A DNA stretch of 64,000 nucleotides from Synechococcales cyanobacterium C42_A2020_086 (GCA_015272325.1 JACYLU010000004.1:1-64000); one strand, 5' to 3'; counted from the stretch's first letter, positions 1-8,767 are shown. Notes: generated by a model not told the origin, from the sequence alone. Made by a program: numbers and translations.

Positions 1-219
1 AATCCTGGTAATAGAGGGTGTTATCCCGCAATTTTGACGGTGAATATATAGTTAGCCAAAACCCATTAAGCTGGTAGAGGTCAACACAGTGTACTGATGT
101 AACTGCTGCAAGTGCCGGAACAAAGCATTACTCTATCTGTCGTGATCGAAAGCTTACCGATATGCAATGATTTATCAACGTTAGACTACTGTTCGTGATT
201 TAATTCTTTTCCCAAACCT
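1..219. other. Left edge, possible decayed attC-like element
   Basis: No gene is visible here. A GTTAG at 180-184 lies 36 bases before the TPR lipoprotein start. A TAAC at 100-103 is followed by TGCAAGTGCCGG, which pairs only loosely with the sequence before GTTAG. The layout matches the clearer CTAAC...GTTAG elements further right, and the short distance from GTTAG to the start codon fits an integron cassette boundary. The arms pair too poorly for a firm call. Confidence 0.3.
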
Positions 220-918
220 ATGTTGATATCAAAACTTAGATCTACCCATTATAAATACTTATTTTTTATGATTTGCGCTTCTTGTTTTTATCTAACCATC
301 TTTGGTTGTGTTTCACAAGAATCAAGTTTAAGTTCAGCACAACCAACGTCTCAAAGCAAACAGAATGAAGCAGTACGAATGCTTAACAACGAAGCTGTTC
401 AACTTGAAGAGCAGGGGCGGTTACAAGAAGCTAGAGAGAAATACAAGCAGGCATTAAAAATAGCGAAAGAAACAAAAGATCTTTACGGAGAAGGCATAAC
501 TCTTAACAACCTTGGATTTCATTACTACAGCTTAGGACAATATTCAAATGCATTAGACTTTTATCATCAGGCGGCTGCCATTGAAGAGCGGCAAGGTAAT
601 CATTTCTCGACCAGTACTATTTTCTACGCCATTGGAGATTCTTATCTAAAATTAAATCAATATCAAAATGCTCTGGTAGCTTATGAAAAAGCTTTAGCGG
701 CTAGTCTTAAACTAGGAGATAATGACAAACAGGGTAAAGTTATCCGTGTTACAATTCTTAGTAAAATCGGAGATATCTATTTTACGCAGAAAGAATATCC
801 AAAGTCATTGAAGGCTTACCAGCAAGCCATGGAAGTTAGTCAACAGTTAAGCAGTAATGAAACGAAAACAGAGATTCGTAGAAAGTTAGAAGCAGTTCAA
901 CAAGCCATGAAAAAGTAG
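220..918 (+). CDS. TPR-repeat lipoprotein
   Basis: The 232-residue protein has a hydrophobic N-terminus (about residues 12-28) ending in a lipobox-like LTIFGC, so it is probably a lipid-anchored exported protein cleaved before Cys30. The rest is made of tetratricopeptide-type helices, for example the segments starting MLNNEAVQLEEQGRLQEARE and TLNNLGFHYYSLGQYSNALD, followed by two or three weaker repeats. TPRs bind other proteins, but no partner can be inferred. The gene looks clearly AT-richer than the housekeeping genes of the window and is followed 32 bases later by an attC-like inverted repeat. It is therefore probably a mobile cassette gene. The ATG at 220 is the only sensible start before the signal sequence. 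Function beyond TPR scaffold is unknown. Confidence 0.8.
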   Translation: MLISKLRSTHYKYLFFMICASCFYLTIFGCVSQESSLSSAQPTSQSKQNEAVRMLNNEAVQLEEQGRLQEAREKYKQALKIAKETKDLYGEGITLNNLGFHYYSLGQYSNALDFYHQAAAIEERQGNHFSTSTIFYAIGDSYLKLNQYQNALVAYEKALAASLKLGDNDKQGKVIRVTILSKIGDIYFTQKEYPKSLKAYQQAMEVSQQLSSNETKTEIRRKLEAVQQAMKK

Positions 919-948
919 TTTTATAGTAATAAAAATAAAATGGTGCAT

Positions 949-1042
949 TGTCTAACTACTGCATGCAACGGAACGGAAGCATACGCTATCTGTTATTTTG
1001 CAAAGTGCAAGTCCGTCCGCTGATGCAGATGACGTTAGTCTG
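949..1042 (+). repeat. attC-like element E1
   Basis: The left arm starts at CTAAC (952-956) and the right arm ends at GTTAG (1034-1038). After a mismatched stretch, left TGCATGCAACGGAACGG pairs with the complement of CCGTCCGCTGATGCA on the right, leaving one unpaired G in the left arm. Paired outer core, unpaired spacer and one extrahelical base in the left arm is the architecture of integron attC sites. It directly follows the TPR lipoprotein gene in the same orientation, as a cassette-end attC should. The outer cores only approximate the RYYYAAC/GTTRRRY consensus. Confidence 0.6.
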
Positions 1043-1244
1043 CTCAAGCTAATGGTAGGGCAGAAAATTGAAGGTTGTCCCTTGGGAATATGTCCGAGTT
1101 CGGTAAGAGGGATAGCCTGATTAGAGAGTGAAACATCTGTCTGGTTGAGCGCAAAAAGTTCTGTAAGTTGCTGTAGCCCTTGCCACCAAGATTTCTGAAT
1201 GGAGTTATCCTGGAGCAAGAAGTTTTTCCTCAGACAGATCGTGC
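1043..1244. other. Non-coding stretch before the NACHT gene
   Basis: About 200 bases between attC-like element E1 and the NACHT gene. The minus strand is open across it (1242 to about 1050) and the translation looks mildly protein-like (segment NSIQKSWWQGLQQLTELF), but it has no start region of its own and runs through E1. It could be a gene remnant or chance. A promoter for the downstream gene is expected here, but no clear -35/-10 pair was found. Confidence 0.3.
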
Positions 1245-4200
1245 ATGTCGAAGCAAACCTACAACTGGAAACGATTTTGGTGTTCTCGTACCGCCCGGAT
1301 TGATCTGAGCGATCGAGGCTATCTAGTCGATCCAGAATCAGAATGGGGCAGACACGCAAATCCTGAACTGGTTGGGTTGGAGTCGATCGCTGACGTTCCA
1401 TGCCTAGTTTTGTTAGGAGAGCCAGGAATTGGTAAAAGCGAAGCAATTAAAAAAGCAACAGAAATTAAAACTTATAACCAAGATCCACTGGTCTTAGATC
1501 TGCATTCATATGGTAATGAAGACAGGCTGGTTAAAAATTTATTTGAAAGTTCGCAGTTTAGAGCTTGGGGTGAAGGCAATCATGCTCTGCATATTTTCCT
1601 AGATAGCTTAGATGAGTGCTTATTGCGGATAGACAATGTGACTGCTCTATTGGCTGAGGAGTTTGAGCGACATCAGGATAAGGTCGATCGTTTATTCCTC
1701 CGAATTGTCTGTCGAACGGCTATGTGGCAATCTTCCTTTGAGAAACAACTCCAGCAAATCTGGGGAGAGGATAAAGTTAAAGTCTATGAATTAGCACCAC
1801 TTCGTTGGCTTGATGTTAGGCATGCAGCAGAATGTGAAGGAATCAAAGAGCCTGATCTCTTTATGCAGGAAATTTGGGACAAAAGGGTTGTGCCTTTAGC
1901 GGTAAAACCGATTACACTAGGATTCCTCCTCAATATATATCGCCGCAATGGTCGATTCTCTCAACAACAAACTTTGTTCCACTTATACCTTGAGGGCTGT
2001 CGTATTTTGTGCGACGAGGAAGAAGATAAACCAAATCTTCTGCTTCCGGGACGTGAAGGAAATTTAGAGCTAGATCAACGTCTTATCATTGCTGCTCGAA
2101 TCGCAGCAGTGACAGTTTTTGCAAACCGTGATGCGGTTTGGACAGGACGCGATCGTGGGCAAATTCCAGAAGAAGATATACTACCTCAGAAATTAGCGCA
2201 AGGTTATGAGAAGGCAAACGAAAGACCGATTGAAGTAAAGGAAGAGTCTGTTACAGAGGTCTTACGGACTGGGTTGTTCTCCTCTCGGGGTGCAAATCGC
2301 ATGGGGTGGGCGCATCAAACCTATGCAGAATTTCTAGCCGCGTGGTATCTGAAGCAACACAATCTCAATTTGAGTCAAATTCTCAATTTAATTATTCATC
2401 CCGATCACAGGGTTATTCCTCAGCTACAGGAAACGACAGCTTGGTTAGCGAGTATGATGCCTGAAGTGTTTCAGAAAGTCATGAAAACTGATCCAGATGT
2501 GTTGCTTCAAAGCGATATATCAACGATCGATCATGAAAATAAAGCACAATTAATCGAATCATTACTCAAGTTACACCACGAGGAGAAGCTTAAATATGAC
2601 TGGCGGCGGTACAACAATCTGAATTATCCAGGATTAGCAGCGCTACTCGAATCCTATATTCGCGATTCTTCTAAGAATCAATGGGCAAGGTTGGTTGCGA
2701 TCGACATCACCCAAGACTGTAACGTGAAAGCAGTACAAAATAGCCTTGCTGATATTGCGCTTGATCCAACCCAACTGTATATGGTTCGGACACATGCAGC
2801 CCATACTATTTGTGTTATCGGTGATGAGGAGACAAAGACGCGACTCAAGCCTCTTGCAGTGGGTGAAGCCGGAGACGCTCCTAATGATGATCTCAAAGGC
2901 TATGCTCTTCGCGCTATTTGGTCACAACACATCACTGTAGAAGAACTGCTGAATCATCTCTCGCAACCCAAGCAGAGGGGGGCATTTCCGATTATTGGTG
3001 GAGTATATCAAGATTTCATTGCGACAGAATTTGCAGAACATCTTCGGTTGTCTGACTTACCAGTTACACTCAAATGGCTTGAACAATTACCTCGGAGATA
3101 CAATTTACATTATCCGTTTAGAGAACTGGCTGATTCAGTGATGCTGAAAGCGTGGCAAAACCTGAATGAACCTGGTGTACTTGAGGCGTTTGCTAACGTA
3201 GCTATTCTTAGGCTAAAACAGCATGACGGAATTCTAGGCGATCGCCCACACCGAGCGTATACTCGTGAAAGTTCCAATTGTACTCATGATGCTGACGTGG
3301 AATCCTCGCTAAGGGATTCTGATGGAAAACGTCGGCAACTGATAGAAACAATAGTCTTACTAATTTCAGAATCAGAAAGTGATTTCTTATGGCTCACAGA
3401 CATTGTTTGTTCTGAAGACGTGTCGTGGATAATCGAGAAAACTATATCAGCAGAGTCCCATAGAATTGCTAATATTTGGGTCAAGCTTTTAAGCCAAGCC
3501 CTAACCTGGCATAACTTAATTTGGAAATATACAAAGCATATTGATGCTATCCTAAAAGCCTGTAATGTCAGCTCGGTGATGAGACGAGAGTTTGAGTCTG
3601 ATATTACCCCAATCGAATTGAATTCAGAGAAGGCTGAGCAAATAAAAACTAGCTGTTTGAGACGACGAGAACCACCTCAGCCAGAACCTACACTTGATCC
3701 GCCACCCAAGCAAAGAGTGCTTACCGCTTTAGAAAAAGTTGAAGCAGGACAACCTCAATTGTGGTGGCAGATAGTTGTTGAAATGACACTGATGCCAATC
3801 AGCGAAAAATATATCCACGACCATGTTTTTGAGTCAGATATAACAAGACTACCTGGATGGAAAGAAGCAGAAGCAAATACTAAGGCAAGAATTGTCAAAG
3901 CTGCAAAAAAATATCTGGATGCTAAAGATCCAGAAACTGAAGAATGGCTGGGTACAAATAAGTTCTCTCATCCTCCATTTGCAGGATATCAAGCGCTATA
4001 CCTTCTAGTAAAACAAGAGCCAGATTTCATCTCAACGATTTCTACTGATACTTGGGCAAAATGGATACCCGTCATTCTGAAATCTATAAATTTCTCTCAT
4101 AGAAATACAGAGGGTAAAGAGAATAACGTTTGTCAAGAGATAGTGAAGACTGCCTATCAAAGCGCTCCAGATGCATTAGTTGAAACACTTATCAGTTTAA

Positions 4201-5549
4201 TGGTTCACAACAACTATCAACCTCATACCTTTTACGATGATGATGTTTATCGATTAACTAATGAGTTATTAGATCAATGTTTAGCCAGTTTAATTATTGA
4301 TAGAGTTCCAGATGAAAACTTAAATGCTGGTATGCTGGAAATTTTGCTAACTGATCTGTTCAAGCATGACATTGATAAAGCCAAAGAAATTGCCAAGTCT
4401 TTTCTTCCGGCAAAAGTGCCAGAACTTGGGGAGGCAAGGAATAAAGCGATCGTTGCTGCTCGTTTGCTTGCAAACTATCCCGATAACTCTAGTTGGTCAG
4501 CTTTTTGGTCTGCCGTGCAACAAGACCATGAATTTGGACGAGAAGCATTAGAGTCTATTGCATTTCAGGCTGCTCGTCAAGGTCAAATTGAGCAAAAGAT
4601 TAAAGAGAATTATCTAGCCGATCTGTATATTTTTCTTGCCCAGCAATACCCAGAGATTGAGCAACCTGAGCTTGAAACGCAGGAACTCAGGGGTATAGAA
4701 GCTCAAATATTAAGAGAATTTGATGGTGTCAGGATGTGGAAAAATTATATCCCTCAACGTCTTCAAGCACGAGGTACTCCAGAAGCTTGCGATGCACTAC
4801 GGAAGATTATTTGCGAACTTCCAGAACAAAAAGAACAACTACAGCCGACACTACTGGAAGCCGAGAGTTTGGCACGTCGTAATACTTGGAAACCGCTCAG
4901 ACCAGAGGAGTTACTTCAGATTATTCTAAATCAAGATAAACGTCTGGTCAGGGATGGTCATCAGCTTCTCGATGTATTGCTCGAATCATTGAAGCGTCTT
5001 GAATTGGAACTGCAAGGGGAAACCTCGGCTTGTAGAGACTTATGGGACAAGGATAAAGGTAGCGATGCCTTGTTCAGACCGATTGATGAAAATGCATTTT
5101 CGGATTATGTCAAGCGATTTCTTGATAGAGATCTAAAGTCGAGAGGTATTGTTGTTAACCGTGAAGTAGAGCTAAGACGCAAATATGGAGGCAATCCGGG
5201 CGAACGAACTGATATTCATGTAGATGCTGTTCTCAAAAATTCCAACGGTAACACATATGATTCAATCACTGTCATCATTGAAGTAAAAGGATGCTGGCAT
5301 AGCGAGGTTCAAACTGCCATGCAAAGCCAGCTTGTTGAACGCTATTTGTCTGATAACGTATGTCCCTATGGATTGTACTTGGTTGGCTGGTTTAATTGTC
5401 AGCAATGGAATGACGAAGATTCTCGTAAGAAACAAGCGCCACAAATAACTTTAAATCAAGCAAGAATACAGTTTGATGAGCAAGCCCAACGTCTTACTTC
5501 ATCTGTTAATACAGTACGAGCTTATGTACTAAATACAGCTTTGAGATGA
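1245..5549 (+). CDS. NACHT/STAND NTPase with C-terminal PD-(D/E)XK-like nuclease
   Basis: The 1434-residue protein opens with an NTPase module. A Walker A loop GEPGIGKS lies at residues 58-65 and a Walker B LHIFLDSLDE at 115-124; the D-x-x-D-E form is typical of NACHT and related STAND ATPases. A long helical middle section (about 400-1250) follows, probably a repeat-type sensor or scaffold, but I see no clean repeat. Near the C-terminus D1323 and E1346-V-K1348 form the D...ExK core of a restriction-like nuclease (GERTDIHVDAV, then ITVIIEVKG). STAND NTPases joined to such nucleases are known as anti-phage sensors that cut DNA when triggered. That role here is inference. An antitoxin/PIN toxin pair starts 21 bases after the stop, and attC-like elements bracket the whole block. 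The ATG at 1245 leaves a short N-terminal segment before the P-loop. Confidence 0.8.
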   Translation: MSKQTYNWKRFWCSRTARIDLSDRGYLVDPESEWGRHANPELVGLESIADVPCLVLLGEPGIGKSEAIKKATEIKTYNQDPLVLDLHSYGNEDRLVKNLFESSQFRAWGEGNHALHIFLDSLDECLLRIDNVTALLAEEFERHQDKVDRLFLRIVCRTAMWQSSFEKQLQQIWGEDKVKVYELAPLRWLDVRHAAECEGIKEPDLFMQEIWDKRVVPLAVKPITLGFLLNIYRRNGRFSQQQTLFHLYLEGCRILCDEEEDKPNLLLPGREGNLELDQRLIIAARIAAVTVFANRDAVWTGRDRGQIPEEDILPQKLAQGYEKANERPIEVKEESVTEVLRTGLFSSRGANRMGWAHQTYAEFLAAWYLKQHNLNLSQILNLIIHPDHRVIPQLQETTAWLASMMPEVFQKVMKTDPDVLLQSDISTIDHENKAQLIESLLKLHHEEKLKYDWRRYNNLNYPGLAALLESYIRDSSKNQWARLVAIDITQDCNVKAVQNSLADIALDPTQLYMVRTHAAHTICVIGDEETKTRLKPLAVGEAGDAPNDDLKGYALRAIWSQHITVEELLNHLSQPKQRGAFPIIGGVYQDFIATEFAEHLRLSDLPVTLKWLEQLPRRYNLHYPFRELADSVMLKAWQNLNEPGVLEAFANVAILRLKQHDGILGDRPHRAYTRESSNCTHDADVESSLRDSDGKRRQLIETIVLLISESESDFLWLTDIVCSEDVSWIIEKTISAESHRIANIWVKLLSQALTWHNLIWKYTKHIDAILKACNVSSVMRREFESDITPIELNSEKAEQIKTSCLRRREPPQPEPTLDPPPKQRVLTALEKVEAGQPQLWWQIVVEMTLMPISEKYIHDHVFESDITRLPGWKEAEANTKARIVKAAKKYLDAKDPETEEWLGTNKFSHPPFAGYQALYLLVKQEPDFISTISTDTWAKWIPVILKSINFSHRNTEGKENNVCQEIVKTAYQSAPDALVETLISLMVHNNYQPHTFYDDDVYRLTNELLDQCLASLIIDRVPDENLNAGMLEILLTDLFKHDIDKAKEIAKSFLPAKVPELGEARNKAIVAARLLANYPDNSSWSAFWSAVQQDHEFGREALESIAFQAARQGQIEQKIKENYLADLYIFLAQQYPEIEQPELETQELRGIEAQILREFDGVRMWKNYIPQRLQARGTPEACDALRKIICELPEQKEQLQPTLLEAESLARRNTWKPLRPEELLQIILNQDKRLVRDGHQLLDVLLESLKRLELELQGETSACRDLWDKDKGSDALFRPIDENAFSDYVKRFLDRDLKSRGIVVNREVELRRKYGGNPGERTDIHVDAVLKNSNGNTYDSITVIIEVKGCWHSEVQTAMQSQLVERYLSDNVCPYGLYLVGWFNCQQWNDEDSRKKQAPQITLNQARIQFDEQAQRLTSSVNTVRAYVLNTALR

Positions 5550-5570
5550 CTAAACCAATGGAGAAAGCTC

Positions 5571-5813
5571 ATGCAAATTACGATCGACCTACCTCAAGAT
5601 CTTGAACAAGACCTGCTCCGTCGAGCGGCTCAATCCAACGTTCCACTCCAAACCCTAATTATTCAAGCCTTACGCCAACTCACTCAACCTGTCTCTGCCC
5701 CAGTTTCTCAATGGTCAGATGTCGTTTTATCTTATCAAGGAATTCCTGATTTTCCGGCCTTCGAGTCCTACCGGAATGAACTCCTTCCACCGCAAGAGAT
5801 AGAGCTATTCTGA
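5571..5813 (+). CDS. Putative ribbon-helix-helix-type antitoxin of a PIN toxin
   Basis: An 80-residue protein whose start (MQITIDLPQDLEQDLLRRAA) reads like a strand followed by two helices, as in small RHH or VapB-like antitoxins. The second half (WSDVVLSYQGIPDFPAFESY) is probably the toxin-neutralising tail. Its stop shares one base with the start of the downstream PIN-domain toxin gene (TGATG), a coupling typical of antitoxin-toxin operons. It would bind and inhibit the toxin and repress the operon. It lies 21 bases after the NACHT-nuclease gene, so it may be co-transcribed with it. I infer the antitoxin role mainly from size, fold and partner. Confidence 0.75.
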   Translation: MQITIDLPQDLEQDLLRRAAQSNVPLQTLIIQALRQLTQPVSAPVSQWSDVVLSYQGIPDFPAFESYRNELLPPQEIELF

Positions 5814-6217
5814 TGCGATACCTTCTTGATACCTGCGTCATTAGTGATTTCATCAAAGGTGAACTTGGGACGCAAGCCCGACTCAAGCAAATACCACCTA
5901 CTGATATTGCGGTTTCAGTCATTACAGTGATGGAATTGCGTTATGGCTTGCTTATCAACCCTCAACGTGCTCAAAAGGTTGAGCCCGTGATCTCCAGTTT
6001 TCTTGCTTCTGTCACAGTCCTTTCTTTTGGCAATGCAGAAGCTGAACAAGCGGCTCAAATTCGTGCTATTCTCAAGACTCAAGGGCAGCCGATCGGTGCT
6101 TACGATGTGTTGATTGCTTCAACTGCTTTGCAACACAACCTGCTCATGGTCACTGCGAATCAGCGAGAATTTGATCGAGTCCCCAGCTTACAGACTGAGA
6201 ACTGGCGACAGTTGTAG
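5813..6217 (+). CDS. vapC: PIN-domain ribonuclease toxin (VapC-like)
   Basis: A 134-residue PIN-domain protein. The acidic residues expected to bind the catalytic metal are present: D6 (MRYLLDTCVISDFI), E41 (TVMELRYGL), D98 (GAYDVLIAS) and D121, with N116 beside it. VapC toxins are RNases that cut tRNA or rRNA when their antitoxin is degraded. All active-site positions look intact and the length is typical, so it is probably functional. It is translationally coupled to the upstream antitoxin gene and ends 24 bases before attC-like element E2, as expected for the last gene of a cassette. Subfamily and target cannot be assigned by eye. Confidence 0.88.
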   Translation: MRYLLDTCVISDFIKGELGTQARLKQIPPTDIAVSVITVMELRYGLLINPQRAQKVEPVISSFLASVTVLSFGNAEAEQAAQIRAILKTQGQPIGAYDVLIASTALQHNLLMVTANQREFDRVPSLQTENWRQL

Positions 6218-6240
6218 AAACCTGGGTTGAGCAAACCGCA

Positions 6241-6327
6241 GACTAACAACGCAGTGGAGCGGACGGTACAAAGTTTTTGCGCTTCGTTTCGGTGTTATCT
6301 GCCGCCGCTCACTTTAGCCGTTAGCTG
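6241..6327 (+). repeat. attC-like element E2
   Basis: The left arm starts at CTAAC (6243-6247) and the right arm ends at GTTAG (6320-6324). Left GTGGAGCGGACGG pairs with the complement of CCGCCGCTCAC, with one unpaired G in the left arm. The bases just inside the outer cores do not pair, like the unpaired central spacer of attC. It closes the block holding the NACHT-nuclease and VapC-like pair. The sequence after GTTAG (GCTGGCTCCGCA) recurs after element E4. Confidence 0.65.
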
Positions 6328-6626
6328 GCTCCGCAATGGGTCCTTCCACTCGTTTGCAAAGTCACATCGTTATGTGGCAAAGTGCCGCCCAGATGGTCGG
6401 TTGAGACCGTCATTCGAGATTGTTGATGTGACCAAAAGCACCCAGAATACGGTGGGTGAGGACAGGGGTTTTGGGATAGTTTGGGAGGGGTAAAGTCAGA
6501 GTCTGCAAAGGAGATCGGTTCGGCTCACAGCCAACCACGCTATTGCAACAGATTGTGGATTCTGCTTGTCGAGGGGCAAGGCGAGTCTGCAACCGCTGAG
6601 CAGCGCCGTTTGCATGAAAGGAGAAA
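6328..6626. other. Gene-less leader before the kinase-like gene
   Basis: Between element E2 and the kinase-like gene I find no convincing coding sequence, repeat or RNA gene. A purine-rich GGAG lies just before the kinase start at 6627. Confidence 0.4.
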
Positions 6627-7937
6627 ATGAGAGGTATGCGATACTTGACTCCCGTTGAGTTCGTGAAACGCGGAGAGGGAATGGTGAACTTTGGGACTGC
6701 TCCGGATGGATTGCCTTGGATCACTCAAGTTGAGGCGCTGCCGAAGGGAGCTGCAATGCTGGCGGTGGCAGAACAAGCCTTTTCGCTGCGCGGAACGTCG
6801 CCAGATTTCGCGGGCACTCCCCTACACGACATTGCCCTATCCTTGGACAAACTGATTCAACAACACTACTCGCAGGACATCCGTACACCAGATGGGAGTG
6901 CCTTTCATGCAACGATACTGCCTCGTCCACTCAAGTTGCTACTTGGCGACACCCTTCTCCACCGCTTCCTCGTATCAGGTGCAGCGCCAAGAACTCAATT
7001 CAAAACATCCCCCCTAGGGGCAGCGACCAACGCAGTGACCACCGAGGAAACAGCGGTTGTCCAGTTCCAGATTGGAGATGCCTGCCTTGCTTTCCCCGAC
7101 CAAGGAGGAAGACTCAGCATCGTCCATATGACGCATGACCAGTTTGGGTGGCCCACTTTCACCTTTCGCCGCCCCTTTATTCAGGAGACTGTAACCGCAT
7201 TGCCAGGCGGTTTGCTTTGCCTTTTCGACAGTGCGAAGGTGGTTGCCGAACTGCCCGCTTCCGACCTGAAATCTTACTTGGACAGGAGAGGCGATTCCCT
7301 CCATGCGGACTGGAGGATTCGTGTGCCACGGGAATCTCTAGGTCAGATCATTCTCGGCATTGCCAGAACCGCACAGCGCCTCCATTCTGCGGACGAGATT
7401 CACGGAGACATAAAACCGGCGAATGTCCTTGTTGACGGCGATGACGTTCAGCTCATCGATAGCCTGTCCCTGCACGAAGGCGAGCGATCACCCGCCCTGA
7501 CCCGTGGCTGGGCAGCACCGGAGCAGGTGATGGCTACAGAGGTAACAGCAAGCACAGATCAATTTCCGATCGGTTTAATGTTGCTGGCACTTGTCCAAGG
7601 GGTATTGTTCGGGGAAGAAACAACCGTTGTCGTGCCATCTGGCGGGTCCAAGATCGAACGCCACGTGATCTTCCGAAGTCCCGGCGTCTTCATCGACCCG
7701 AACATGGGAACGGTCAATGAGTCGTACATTCATGCTTGGCAGAAGATGATTGAGAAGTGTCTCCGCTTCTCCCCTTCGGATCGATTCCCAGCGGTGGGCG
7801 ATCTCGTGGGTGAACTCGATTCTCTCTTGGTTGCGAAATCCCTATATGGCTGGTGTGAGTGCGCATTGCGCTTTGGACGAGCATCATCTGCGATCAGCAG
7901 CAATGGCAAAGAGGTATCCGTCTGGTTGTCCGGGTGA
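6627..7937 (+). CDS. Protein-kinase-like protein in a cassette
   Basis: A 436-residue protein with a recognisable kinase C-lobe. The catalytic loop reads HGDIKPANVL (H259, D261, K263, N266), the metal-binding motif is IDSL (D278, in place of DFG) and the APE motif is AAPEQ (residues 297-299). The usual glycine-rich loop is not obvious, so the first 230 residues, whose family I do not recognise, may hold a divergent N-lobe or another domain. If active it would phosphorylate Ser/Thr on unknown partners. It is the only gene between attC-like elements E2 and E3. A GGAG three bases before the ATG at 6627 supports that start, but Met4 is also possible. Standalone kinases occur among phage-defence genes; any such role here is speculation. 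Confidence 0.7.
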   Translation: MRGMRYLTPVEFVKRGEGMVNFGTAPDGLPWITQVEALPKGAAMLAVAEQAFSLRGTSPDFAGTPLHDIALSLDKLIQQHYSQDIRTPDGSAFHATILPRPLKLLLGDTLLHRFLVSGAAPRTQFKTSPLGAATNAVTTEETAVVQFQIGDACLAFPDQGGRLSIVHMTHDQFGWPTFTFRRPFIQETVTALPGGLLCLFDSAKVVAELPASDLKSYLDRRGDSLHADWRIRVPRESLGQIILGIARTAQRLHSADEIHGDIKPANVLVDGDDVQLIDSLSLHEGERSPALTRGWAAPEQVMATEVTASTDQFPIGLMLLALVQGVLFGEETTVVVPSGGSKIERHVIFRSPGVFIDPNMGTVNESYIHAWQKMIEKCLRFSPSDRFPAVGDLVGELDSLLVAKSLYGWCECALRFGRASSAISSNGKEVSVWLSG

Positions 7938-7949
7938 GACATAAATAGG

Positions 7950-8012
7950 TGCCAACAACTGGCAGAAACGTACATCGCTAATGCGCCGTCGTTCGCTAGG
8001 GCGTTAGCTGGC
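7950..8012 (+). repeat. attC-like element E3 (weaker)
   Basis: A GCCAAC at 7951-7956 and GTTAG at 8003-8007 frame a shorter imperfect inverted repeat. Left GGCAGAAACGTAC pairs with the complement of GTCGTTCGCTAG if several single unpaired bases are allowed. It follows the kinase-like gene by 13 bases and continues into GCTGGC like E2 and E4. Pairing is poorer than in E1, E2 and E5. Confidence 0.45.
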
Positions 8013-8063
8013 TTCGTTCCTGGATTGGAGCTGATACAGGAAGATAAGCTGTAGTGTTCAAAA

Positions 8064-8387
8064 TCACGAAGCAACAACGCGCGTTTGAGCTTGTGCATGA
8101 GATTTAGGCTTCACTACAATTTCCACATCTCGCCCCAAAGCATTGAGAAAGCGAAACAATCGTGCGGTCGAAAAACCTGCTAATTTTCCATTGATTAATG
8201 CCGAGATTTTAGGTTGGTCAATTCCTAACGCCTCTGCTGCCTCAATTTGAGTCATTTTTTGAGTTGTTATGATACTGCTGATCCGCCGAGCAAGTTCTGC
8301 TTTAACCAGCAATTCGTCAGCATTGTCCAAACTCAAATCTGCAAACACGTTGCCGCTACTGGCTTGCACTCCAATTTCTTCAGTCAT
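8064..8387 (-). CDS. higA: HigA-like XRE-family antitoxin
   Basis: A 107-residue protein with a Cro/C1-type helix-turn-helix (about residues 42-75; TQIEAAEALGIDQPKISALI covers both helices). The following LFRFLNALGRDVEIVV is typical of HigA-type antitoxins paired with Gp49-like toxins. It should bind its own promoter and neutralise the HigB-like toxin encoded just upstream, whose stop lies two bases before this start. The start has a strong AAGGAG. The toxin-before-antitoxin order is the usual higBA arrangement. Orientation is opposite to the other cassette genes, as expected for a toxin-antitoxin cassette with its own promoter. Confidence 0.88.
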   Translation of the reverse strand: MTEEIGVQASSGNVFADLSLDNADELLVKAELARRISSIITTQKMTQIEAAEALGIDQPKISALINGKLAGFSTARLFRFLNALGRDVEIVVKPKSHAQAQTRVVAS

Positions 8388-8389
8388 TT

Positions 8390-8767
8390 TTACTCTCCTT
8401 GATGTTTGCTGTAGTTTTGTGAATAGTGTTCCTTGGCTCGCTTCAGTCTTGCTTCGATCAGGTCAATATCCTGCTTAGGCGTAGCAATACCTTGCTTTGA
8501 TTTTTTCTGGAAAGCGTGTAAGACGTAGACCACTCCAGCCAGTTTTACCGTGTAGACAGCTCGATAAGTATCTCCGTCAAAATTTTCTACAATTTCTAGT
8601 ACCCCAGTTCCCCTAAATCCTTTGAGCGGCTTGGCTGAGGGATGCTTTTCCCCACATTGAGCTAAGTACAATGCGTACCCAACGGTTTGCCGCACATCCT
8701 CTGGGAACTCCTTTAAATCATCCAGAGAACTTCCGACCCATTCAACTGGCTTTGGCGATGCATTCAT
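8390..8767 (-). CDS. higB: HigB-like toxin (Gp49/RelE superfamily)
   Basis: A 125-residue protein of the phage Gp49-like HigB group. Family-like segments are LKEFPEDVRQTVGYAL, KPLKGFRGTGVLEIVENFDG and VVYVLHAFQKKSKQGIATP, the last being the RelE-fold C-terminal strand and helix. Such toxins cut ribosome-associated mRNA. Length is normal and no disruption is seen. It is the first gene of a pair with the XRE antitoxin and would be transcribed leftwards from a promoter around 8780-8830, where the sequence is AT-rich. The pair lies between attC-like element E3 and the half-element E4. Confidence 0.87.
   Translation of the reverse strand: MNASPKPVEWVGSSLDDLKEFPEDVRQTVGYALYLAQCGEKHPSAKPLKGFRGTGVLEIVENFDGDTYRAVYTVKLAGVVYVLHAFQKKSKQGIATPKQDIDLIEARLKRAKEHYSQNYSKHQGE

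Noticed and set aside
952-1446. Open frame on the minus strand overlapping the NACHT gene start
   Set aside because: It runs through attC-like element E1 and the start of the large gene, with no ribosome-binding site or family match; only its middle part looks protein-like.
6227-6493. Plus-strand open frame of 88 codons
   Set aside because: It mostly covers the attC-like element E2 and its flank, so the translation follows the repeat rather than a gene.
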